Shown here: one piece after another, positions 13,501 through 25,500 of the stretch
Layout: each line of letters opens with the position of its first letter
How positions within the stretch are numbered: position 1 is the first letter of the stretch
Source of the DNA: Liolophura sinensis
Taxonomy: Eukaryota; Mollusca; Polyplacophora; Chitonida; Chitonidae
DNA length: 60,000 nt
Assembly: GCF_032854445.1 (NCBI RefSeq)
Contig: NC_088297.1
Location: 24,565,127 to 24,625,126, forward strand
Direction: 5' to 3'
Position numbers and translations under genes: made by a program
Notes under the pieces: generated by a model
What the model was told of the DNA's origin: nothing
What the model saw: only the letters and a program-made list of their open reading frames with translations
The model's database searches: none

Positions 13501-16500
13501 CTAAATACATTACAGGTTTCTAAATACATAAGTGGTTTCTAAATGCATTACTGGTTTCTAAATACATTACTAGTTTCTAAATACATTACTAGTTTCTAAA
13601 TACATGTACAGGAGACTGAATATTATACAGAGATAGATACACCGTACGTCAGGTTTTTACAGTGTGAAATGTAATATTTTTCACAAGACCGGTGGACCAG
13701 TAGCTGAAGTTTTATTAGGCTTGGTCCAATGAACCACCCGGAAAATCGATCCCTGGTTGTCTTCTTCTTTAATTTTTTTTTCTGTCCATTCTGAAGGCTT
13801 CCTTGCTGGAACTTTGACAGGAAAATATAATCTGCTCTCTGCAAGGCACGCATTCATCTGTTGGGGCTTCTGTCAGTGTTGATGAGACTCGTGTACACTT
13901 AAACCTCACCAAGTTGGACCCCACACATAGTGCATGTTTTGGCATATTAGATGAATGTTCTCTGGGCAGGTTATTTTAGAATTTTTGTGCACTTCACATT
14001 CGCCCCTATGTAAACAAAACGTTTCTTTCACCAAAATCTTTTAAATTATGTTTTAAAACTATATTTACCGGTCAAATTTATTGACGGCTTAAGGGATATG
14101 CCATTGTATACAGTACCTGGAAGGTGTTCTTGCTAGACAAGTCTCTGTACATCTCATCTACAGACTCCTTCACAGCCACTGCTATCTGAAAAGAGAAATT
14201 CAATTAATATTAATTTGACCACTGCCATTCAGTGCCTGATTCTCTATATGCCCTTTCTCAGTATTTCTCCCTTGTTAATCCTGTGCTCTGACCCTTTCTC
14301 AGTATTTCTCCCTTGTTAATCCTGTGCTTTGACCCTTTCTCAGTATTTCTCCCGTGCTTTGACCCTTTCTCAGTATTTCTCCCTTGTTAATCCTGTGCTT
14401 TGACCCTTTCTCAGTATTTCTCCCTTGTTAATCCTGTGTACTTAGTATTTCTTTCTGTTAATCCTGTACACTGACCTTTTCTGAGTATTTCTCCACCTTA
14501 ATCCTGTGCACTGACTTTACCTGGGTTTTTCTCCACATTAATTCTATGTACTGACCTTTCTGAGAATTTCTCCACTTTAATGCTGTGCACTGACCTTTTC
14601 TGTGTATTTCTCTGTGTTAATCCTATGTACTAACTTTAGCTGAGTATTTATCCACCTTAATCCTGTGCACTGACCTTTTTTGTGTATTTCTCCACCTTAG
14701 TCCTAGGTACTGACCTTTTCTGAGTATTTCTCCAGCTCAGTCCCATGTACTGACCTTTTCTGTGTATTTCTCCATTTTAGTCCTGTGCACTGACCTTTTC
14801 TATGTATTTCTCTGTGTTAATCCTATGTACTAACCTTAGCTGAGTATTTATCCACATTAATCCTGTGCACTGACCTTCTCTCAGTATTTCACCATGGTGA
14901 TCCTGTGCGCTGAGTATTTCCCCATGTTAATCCTATGTTCTGACTTTTTCTGACTATTTCTCCACATTAATTCTATGTACTGACCTTTTCTGAGTATTTC
15001 TCCACGTTAATTTTGTGCACCGACGACAGGTCTAAGGCGGTCTGGAGCTGAGGCTGACACGGGCTTGTCACCCCTGGTGGCAGAATGGTTCCTGGCACAG
15101 CTGTCTGCCCCTGAGCTAGCTGCTGTGACCCTTTCCTCTGCGGGCTCATGATAAGGGGTAGGGGTGGGGGTACGGACACCAGAAAGGCGTTGCTCGGCAG
15201 TGTCTGGGTGCTGGGGGCAGGGGCTATGTGTCGAGGCGTGTTCCTGAAAGTATCAGGATGATCAGCAAAAATTAAAGGTTTAAATCTATTCTTTAAAGCA
15301 GTTAATTCTGGGGAAATCTAACTGTTTGAGAAATCTCTGGCTGTGATAAAGGCGCATGCTCTAACCATTAGGCCACTGAAGTGGTCAGAGATGTGTACCA
15401 ATAACACACCTTATAATTTTCCTTCCACTGAAATGCCCTTTACTTTTTGTACATATCATTAGGGGCTCAAACCATTCAGACCTGAATCCTTATTGCATCT
15501 GTTTGGATTATTATTACTATTATTATTATTATCACCAATTTTGTGATTCATTTTGTGAGAAAATGACAAACGGTACATTCCTGAAACTTCAGTATGTTTT
15601 AGAAAAGGATCCAACGTTTTGCTTTATAGCTTTTGGAAACATTTGGTCATGTGACCTGGTGGCCTTATTGGATTTTGTTCCAAACCTAAAAAAATCTTCT
15701 CTAAGAACGGCTGATGTGACTGAGCTGAAATTGTTGCACAAAGCCTTGGCACATTTAGGATGAGACTGTGTACGTTCTCGGCTGACAATTGTACAACCTT
15801 GCTACAGGGTGAAAGTGACCAAAAAATTTGTTTTTTTGCTACTAATTTTATAACTTCAACAGATAATGTCCGCAAATAGTCCTATCTGATGCAGTTTTGG
15901 ACGCTGATTATGAAAATGCAATGTTTGCAAAATCTGAAGTGACGACATCAAACCAGAAGTGGGTATATTTCCTGAACCAATGAAGCTAGAGACGCAATCT
16001 CAAGGCCTAACATCATCCCTAGGCAAGGAGACAAATTCTGCATAACCACAGATGACAGCAAAAAGCTGGAAGCAGTACATGCCAAAAAAAATTCGCCATT
16101 TCTACTATTTTTTTAAATTGAAAAAATTCTAGAGCTAAAAAGGCCCAACAGATTTACCACATTTGGCACATAGACATGTACATGCCATATGGTGTAATAC
16201 AATGTATGAATGGCTATGAAGAATATACTTTCTAATGAAGTTGAAGTCTAATAATATACCAATTGAGAAACACACAATTCAATTAACCTGAAGTGATGCC
16301 GCATGGGCCGGAAATACCAGCTTGAGCCCTGGCATCGCTGCTTTAGTAGCTATATTTACTTCTGGATATGTTAGTACATCTGGACTTCCTGTTATTTCTG
16401 GATATGTTAGTACATCTGGACTTTCTGTTAATTCTGGATATGTTAGTACTTCTGAACTTACTGTTATTTCTGGATATGTTAGAACATCTGGACTTTCTGT

Positions 16501-19500
16501 TATTTCTGGTTACGTTAGTACATCTGGACTTACTGTTAATTTGGGATATGTTAGTACTTCTAGACTTCCTGTTAGTTCTGGACATGTTAGTACTTCTGGA
16601 CTTAGTGTTAATTCTGGATATGTCAGTACATCTCGACTTGCTGTTAATTCTGGATATGTTAGTACTTCTGGACTTCCTGTTAGTTCTGGATATGTTAGTA
16701 CTTCTGGACTTAGTGTTAATTCTGGATATGTCAGTACATCTCGACTTACTGTTAATTCTGGATATGTTAGTACTTCTGGACTTCCTGTTACTTCTGGATA
16801 TGTTAGTACTTCTGGACTTACTGTTAATTTGGGATATGTTAGTACTTCTGGACTTACTGTTAATTCTGGATTTGTTAGTACTTCTGGACTTCCTGTTACT
16901 TCTGGATATGTTAGTACTTCTAGACTTCCTGTTAGTTCTGGACATGTTAGTACTTCTGGACTTCCTGTTAATTCTGGATACATTAGTACTTCTGGACTTC
17001 CTGTTACTTCTGGATATGTTAGTACTTCTGGACTTAGTGTTAATTCTGGATATGTCAGTACTTCTGGACTTACTGTTAATTCTGCATATGTTAGTACTTC
17101 TGGACTTACTGTTAATTCTGGATATGTTACTTCTTCTGGATATACATGTATTATTATTTCTGAACGTCTCATACACACAGAGGTCATATTCATTTCCTGG
17201 ACTTTCTATGGGTTAAAGAGCAGATGCCAGATTATTCATGGACCTTTTACCACAACCTCTACCATGTTATGTCAAACTAATCTGACATCAACTAGCAGTC
17301 AAAATACTATACTGACCAGCTATAATTAGGAAACCTAACATTCATCTGCCTGTCAGACAAACAAGTTTGAATCGGAGCATGTTTTGGTGGTTAATAATGC
17401 ATATCTAGAGCCATTCTAAAAGGCATTTAGAGCCATCCCAAACTGTTTGGTACCCAAGCTAATCAAGCAGTGTTAAAACTGACAAGTAAAACTGAAAAAA
17501 AAGATATGACTGACTGCCTTCATGAAAAGTAAAGTTTTCATGCAATCTTCTTGCATAATTTACAGACTCTACAGCTCTCAGAAAGCATCATTTTGAGTTG
17601 CGCTATATTTCTCAATAAGTTTGGAATCACGTCAGCATTTTTTTTTTTTTGGCCCCGTACATGCATGTCAATCTATTACGCAGTAAAGGTGAAGAGACTA
17701 TTTTCGGGCCCTGGATGATGGCCCGGGCGTAGCATTATTGTAGTACAACACTTACCCAAAAGACATGACTTTAAGGAGTTGATTGGAGCCATCTATGCCC
17801 TTCAGAGTAAGTAATGTGGGTGTTGCAGATACTAAAGTTGGCCGCACGTTACCACTGTGCGAGGTGACAGTAACTGGGGGTGTGGCTACTGCAGTAGGCG
17901 TGGTCAGACCTGAAGATGCTGTTACAAACTTAGAGGACACACTAGAAACTGTGCGCGTTGTGTTCAAAGATACAGCCACAGACGTGATGTTCTCTAGCGT
18001 GGTAGTTGGCGGGTCAGACACTTTAAATGGTCGCCACGTTTTAGTTCCAGACACGATCGCTCTACTGCGACTTACGTCCTGGCATCCACTCCTTGGTCGA
18101 CCAACTCCTTTTTTGGGACAACTGTTCAACTGTTGCGCCCCCTGAACGCCTAAACTAGACAATGTTGCTATGTTTATCGCCTCTTTTGAGGCTTTGAAAG
18201 ACTTTGTGGCACTATCCATGTGTTTATCCTTTGGTGGGGAAGGCGTCCCTTGGTTTTCACAACTTTTGTCCTGGCTTACATCAGGACTTCTTTGGGCTGC
18301 GTTCACCTGAGAGTCTTTTTGAGCACTGGGTTTCCTCGGTGTCAACACTACATCGTTTTCATCAAGGTCAATCACCAGATTGTTACTGTCTGTATCCGTG
18401 TCCACCTCCATTATCAAACCACCTGTCTCTGACACGTCCTCAGTATTCTCCGCATAACATTTTGACACAACTGTCTCCCTTGCACTGCTGACCTTCGACT
18501 TGTCTGAGCTTTCCTCCAGCTTTGCCTTTTTCACACTACTCTCCTCAGCAACGTGTGAATTGACAGCTTTTCCTCCTGGTATACTATCATCATCTTCAGA
18601 CAGTCTCTTTCTGCACACAGCACTCTGACCCCCTGTGACATCACCAGAGCTGCCTTGTGTACTCTTACTCGTGCTACCTTGAGACATCTTCTCTGCGATG
18701 CTCGTCCCAGATTCCTGGGATGACATGCTCAGACCAGCATCATCGCAGTTTGAATCTTCATCTTTCTGCGTATCTTGTCCTGACACCTGTTCAGTTTTCT
18801 CTTGCTTCTGATTGGTTGATTCTAAGGTAGTCTTATCTACTTCTGTAGAACTAGCTGGATCTGGAATAAAAAGGTCAGAGGTTGAAGATTTATTTATGAA
18901 TAATGTCAGCAAAGAAAATGTTTCATTTTTTTGTCATTTGGGCAAAGTATTGATTTCTCAAAAACTGCATTTTGAAACATACATGTACCTAAAGGGAAAG
19001 ATAAATCCTGTTAAATATACATGTACCTGACTTTGTTCACCTGAGTCTCAATACAGCCAGCATTGTCATTCAAAACGTTACACTTTACACTATTCTTTTC
19101 ATCCCTTATTCAATAATATGCTCCACAACTAATATAAATGTATGCAGTAAAACAATAACAATTCTACAACCCATACCTTAAATAACCTAATGATCTAGAA
19201 CAAACACTGTAATACCACTAAAGTTTGACAATTTTTGTAACAAAACAAATGCTCTGTATAAAACATATACGATAACAGAAATGTGCTAGATTGTCTCTGT
19301 TTTCTTCAATCCCGAGTCCCTGATGGCACTTTGGGTTACAGTGATGTCCTGACAACCCCTCCCCACCCTCAATCTCCTCCATCCCCATTTGACCCAAAAT
19401 TTCACCATGACTGAAGTTACTCTTTTTGTCAGTTGACCTTATAAAGGTGTTTTTAGGGTTGTTTTGAAAGGTACGATGAAGTCTGGTGCAAACAATGTAA

Positions 19501-22500
19501 GTGTAACACTTTATAACCTGTATTTGCCTTTAAAAAACACTGTATCAGGGGTGTTATTAAGTCAAATACAGTAACTTAACGACAGCTGTCATACCCTCCA
19601 AATCTTCGTCACTGTCACTTCCAACCTCAGAGTCGCTCCGATCCTCAGAGTCCTCCTCCGTCGAGGCGCCGTCCAGAGGTAAGGGGAGGTCATCCAGGTT
19701 CCCGTCTATCCCCAACTTTGCCTTGCATGACTCTATCGTCTTGCTCAATCCTACTAAATACTGAGACTTTCCCGGGGAAACTTCTGCACTCTTCTGAGCT
19801 TGTGATGACTCCTGAGTTCTATTCTCAGTCGTGACTTGGTCCCATCCAGGTTTTCCGCCCAGCGAGACCTCTGTACTTCTGCCAGCAGATGTCCCGTCAT
19901 CAATCGTAGATTGTTTTACAGAACTGCTTTGACTGTCCTCAAATATGGCACTGTCGCTTACTTCCCTATTTTCAGTCACACTAGCAGCACTGTTATCCCT
20001 TACTGAAGTGTCCTGTTCCAGTTTTTGAGCAGGAAATTCATCCTTGACATTTTCAATACGATCACTGTTATCACTTGCAGCTATCTTGCATTCTGTACCA
20101 ATTGTACTGTCTGTGTTTTCATTTGTCTTTCCAAGACAAGCACTATTTTCACTGCCCTTGATATCTGTTCTAGCCCAGTCACCAGTGGCACTGACACCGT
20201 AATTTGCATTACTTTCCTTTGAAGTCACATTGCTTTCATTTGAAGTCACATTACTTTTGAATTGCAATACACTCTTATGGTCACCACTACCACTGCTTGC
20301 ATGTTTTTCACTCAAACCTCTTCCACCTTCACCCTGTAAAGAATTCATCACACCCACATTTGTATTAGAAACAGCCCTTTCACTTGTGACAAGCCCTGCA
20401 GAGTCTACATGACCCATGCTTGCATTGCACACAGTTGAAGTCACATTTTTACAGTCACTTGTGTGTGGGTTTACGTCTCCACTAGAAACAGCCTTGCTCA
20501 AAGTCGGAGATAAACTTACTGTCTTTAATTCATCACCTGATTTTGTCTGAGTATTTTCAACATTATTTTCTTTATCTTTCATCACACTGCTCTGCAACAA
20601 ACCCTGACCTGTCCTTAATCTCACACCAGGATCTTTTTCAGCCATATTCGTCAGAGCCTGTTCAAGCTTGGGCGCAACAGCTATTTTCTGGATTCGCAGC
20701 CGATGAATATCTCCCGGTTTCAGCGTCAGTACCGATGGTAGCGTTGTTGTTGCAGCCTTACCACTGGATGCTGGAGTGGATCTAATTGGAACTATTGATC
20801 CAGTGGGAATATGTACTATTGATCTAGTGGGAACGGACAATTCTGATCCGGCAGGAACCAGTTTAGGCTGGATTGGGTCAGCATTGTGGGCTTTGTCTGT
20901 CACAGAAACACTGTCAGGCGTAACTGAGGCACCCACTGTTGAGCTCACAACGGAATCACTCTCCGTCTCCATTGGTGTATTATCAACTGCAGCAACTTTT
21001 GCAGCTGCAGCTCTCCTGGTAGTGATAATACTGCTGTACTTGATCTTCACAGCAGATGCAGTTTTGGCTGCGGTTGATTTGGGTTCTCCTGACTTTGCAT
21101 CGGATGCTCCTTTGAGTTGAACAGGACTCGCTTTAATTTGTTTGGCGGTTTTTGGAGAACTTGCAGTCTTTGGAGACTTGGCAAGAAGTGTTTTGGCGGA
21201 CTTTGCTGCTGTTTTGTCGTTGATTTTCATCTTGTTGTGCAGATAGACATTATTCTTGTCATACGGCGTGCGGAATTCTGCATATTCATATGATCCAAAC
21301 TCCTCCCTACAAATGGGAAAAAGCACACACGTTACTGTAACCTTTTGGACATTTCAAGCTCTTCAGATCAATGGAATTTATGCATACAAATATGAAAATG
21401 ACGCTAAATGATTCATATGTGTCACTAAAGATGCAAGCTTCCTGAAACTGTACAAAATTTTTCTCTACACCCTACAGTTTTCTCATAATGATCCAAAATA
21501 TTGGCTGCAAATGTGGTTTAAAAAGTTGAAGAATTAGGGTACGTTGACAATGTCTTCCAAGTGAACATGGTTGAAGAAACAAACAAAACATCGGTAATTT
21601 TTTTCCCCCCACAGATACAGGCCATACGTGGAAAGTCTAATCAAAACATGGAGCAAAATTACATGGTTAATATTTTGAGCATACACAAATGTTTTTGGGT
21701 CTAAGAAGACAAAAAAATCATCATATGTGAAAGTACATCGTGTCAAATAACAGCACCCTAAAACAATCCTCCACCTGTGCAAGGGGTCTGTGGTGGACAT
21801 CCCAGACAGAGAAAAATGTGGGGTAAAATAGGTAACAAAAATATAGAAGATTTAGCCAGAGCTGACATAAAGTCCATGCAGGACATATTGAAAGATCTGT
21901 GCTCACTTTGTGCTCCTTATACATTTTGTGTCCTGTCTTTTGTCTGTATGTGGTCTCCAACCCTACATTGTACTTGTCTGTATGTGGTTTCCAACCCTAC
22001 ATTGTACCTTATCTTGTCCGTATGTGGTCTCCAACCCTACATCGTACCTTATCTTGTCTGTATGTGGTTTCCAACCCTACATTGTACCTTGTCTGTATGT
22101 GGTCTCCAACCCTACATTGTACCTTATCTTGTCTGTATGTGGTTTCTAACCCTACATTTTACCTTATCTTGTCTGTATGTGGTCTCCAACCCTACATTGT
22201 ACCTTATCCTGTCTGTATGTAGTCTTCAACTCTACATTGTACCTTATCTTGTCTGTATGTGGTTTCCAACGCTACATTGTACCTTATCTTGTCTGCATGT
22301 GGTCTCCAACCCTACATTGTACCTTATCTTGTCTGTATGTGGTTTCCAACCCTACAATGTACCTTATCTTGTCTGTATGTGGTCTCCAACCCTACATTGT
22401 ACCTTATCTTGTCTGTATGTGGTTTCTAACCCTACATTTTACCTTATCTTGTCTGTATGTGGTCTCCAACCCTACATTGTACCTTATCCTGTCTGTATGT

Positions 22501-25500
22501 AGTCTTCAACTCTACATTGTACCTTATCTTGTCTGTATGTGGTTTCCAATGCTACATTGTACCTTATCTTGTCTGTATGTGGTCTCCAACCCTACATTGT
22601 ACCTTATCTTGTCTGTATGTGGTTTCTAACCCTACATTGTACCTTATCTTGTCTATATGTGGTCTCCAACCCAACATTGTACCTTATCTTGTCTAGATGT
22701 ATTTTCCAACCTCACTTTACCTTGTCTTTATGTATTTGCACTTCCTCACCTTGTCTTGTCTTTATGTATTTGCAGTTCCTCACCTTATCTTGTCTATATG
22801 TATTTGCAGTTCCTCACCTTATCTTGTCTTTATGTATTTGCAATTCCTCACCTTATCTTGTCTTTATGTATTTGCAATTCCTCACCTTATCTTGTCTAGA
22901 TGTCTTTGCACTTCCTCGTCTTGTCTGTATGTATTTGTAGTTCCTCACCTTATCTTGTCTAGATATACTTGCAGTTCCTCACCTTCTCGTCTCTATGTAC
23001 TTGCAGTTCCTCACCTTATCTTGTCTATGTATTTGCACTTCCTCACCTTATCTTGTCTAGATGTATTTGCAATTCCTCACCTTATCCTCTCTATATGTAT
23101 CTGCAGTTCCTCACCTTCTCTTGTCTATATGTATCCGCAGTTCCTCACCTCTTGTCTATATGTATTTGCACTTCCTCACCTTATCCTCTCTATATGTATC
23201 TGCAGTTCCTCACCTCTTGTCTATATGTATTTGCACTTCCTCACCTTATCCTCTCTATATGTATCTGCAGTTCCTCACCTTATCTTGTCTAGATGTATTT
23301 ACACTTCCTCACCTTATCTTGTCTAGATGTCTTTGCACTTCCTCACCTTGTCTTGTCTGTATGTATTTGTAGTTCCTCACCTTCTCTTGTCTATATGTAT
23401 TTGCACTTCCTCACCTTATCTTGTCTACATATATTTGCACTTCCTCACCTTATCTTGTCTAGATGTCTTTGCACTTCCTCACCTTGTCTTGTCTGTATGT
23501 ATTTGTAGTTCCTCACCTTATCTTGTCTAGATGTACTTGCAGTTCCTCACCTTCTCGTCTCTATGTCTTTGCACTTCCTCACCTTGTCTTGTCTGTATGT
23601 ATCTGCAGTTCCTCACCTCTTGTCTTTATGTATTTGCACTTCCTCACCTTATCTTGTCTATATGTATTTGCAATTCCTCACCTTATCTTGTCTTTATGTA
23701 TTTGCAGTTCCTCACCTTATCTTGTCTATATGTATTTGCAGTTCCTCACCTTATCTTGTCTTTATGTATTTACAGTTCCTCACCTTATCTTGTCTTTATG
23801 TATTTGCAGTTCCTCACCTTATCTTGTCTAGATGTCTTTGCACTTCCTCACCTTGTCTTGTCTGTATGTATTTGTAGTTCCTCACCTTATCTTGTCTAGA
23901 TGTACTTGCAGTTCCTCACCTTCTTGTCTCTATGTACTTGCAGTTCCTCACCTTATCTTGTCTATATGTATTTGCAGTTCCTCACCTTATCTTGTCTTTA
24001 TGTATTTGCAGTTCCTCACCTTATCGTGTCTATGTATTTGCAGTTCCTCACCTTATCTTGTCTTTGTGTATTTGCAGTTCCTCACCTTATCTTGTCTTTG
24101 TGTATTTGCAGTTCCTCACCTTATCTTGTCTATATGTATTTGCAGTTCCTCACCTTATCTTGTCTTTATGTATTTGCACTTCCTCACCTTATCTTGTCTT
24201 TGTGTATTTGCAGTTCCTCACCTTATCTTGTCTTTATGTATTTGCACTTCCTCACCTTATCTTGTCTTTGTGTATTTGCACTTCCTCACCTTATCTTGTC
24301 TTTATGTATTTACAGTTCCTCACCTTATCTTGTCTTTACGTATTTGCAGTTCCTCACCTTATCTTGTCTAGATGTCTTTGCACTTCCTCACCTTGTCTTG
24401 TCTGTATGTATTTGTAGTTCCTCACCTTATCTTGTCTAGATGTACTTGCAGTTCCTCACCTTCTCGTCTCTATGTACTTGCAGTTCCTCACCTTATCTTG
24501 TCTATGTATTTGCACTTCCTCACCTTATCTTGTCTAGATGTATTTGCAATTCCTCACCTTATCCTCTCTATATGTATCTGCAGTTCCTCACCTTCTCTTG
24601 TCTATATGTATCCCAGTTCCTCACCTCTTGTCTATATGTATTTGCACTTCCTCACCTTATCCTCTCTATATGTATCTGCAGTTCCTCACCTCTTGTCTAT
24701 ATGTATTTGCACTTCCTCACCTTATCCTCTCTATATGTATCTGCAGTTCCTCACCTTATCTTGTCTAGATGTATTTGCACTTCCTCACCTTATCTTGTCT
24801 AGATGTCTTTGCACTTCCTCACCTTGTCTTGTCTGTATGTATTTGTAGTTCCTCACCTTCTCTTGTCTATATGTATTTGCACTTCCTCACCTTATCTTGT
24901 CTACATGTATTTGCACTTCCTCACCTTATCTTGTCTAGATGTCTTTGCACTTCCTCACCTTGTCTTGTCTGTATGTATTTGTAGTTCCTCACCTTCTCTT
25001 GTCTATATGTATTTGCACTTCCTCACCTTATCTTGTCTACATGTATTTGCACTTCCTCACCTTATCTTGTCTAGATGTCTTTGCACTTCCTCACCTTGTC
25101 TTGTCTGTATGTATTTGTAGTTCCTCACCTTATCTTGTCTAGATGTACTTGCAGTTCCTCACCTTCTCGTCTCTATGTCTTTGCACTTCCTCACCTTGTC
25201 TTGTCTGTATGTATCTGCAGTTCCTCACCTCTTGTCTTTATGTATTTGCACTTCCTCACCTTATCTTGTCTATATGTATTTGCAATTCCTCACCTTATCT
25301 TGTCTTTATGTATTTGCAGTTCCTCACCTTATCTTGTCTATATGTATTTGCAGTTCCTCACCTTATCTTGTCTTTATGTATTTACAGTTCCTCACCTTAT
25401 CTTGTCTTTATGTATTTGCAGTTCCTCACCGTATCTTGTCTAGATGTCTTTGCACTTCCTCACCTTGTCTTGTCTGTATGTATTTGTAGTTCCTCACCTT

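Noticed and set aside
16322-17329. 335-residue Ser/Thr-rich frame and its minus-strand twin of 277 residues
   Set aside because: 36-bp satellite in an intron; both strands open because the period is a multiple of three.
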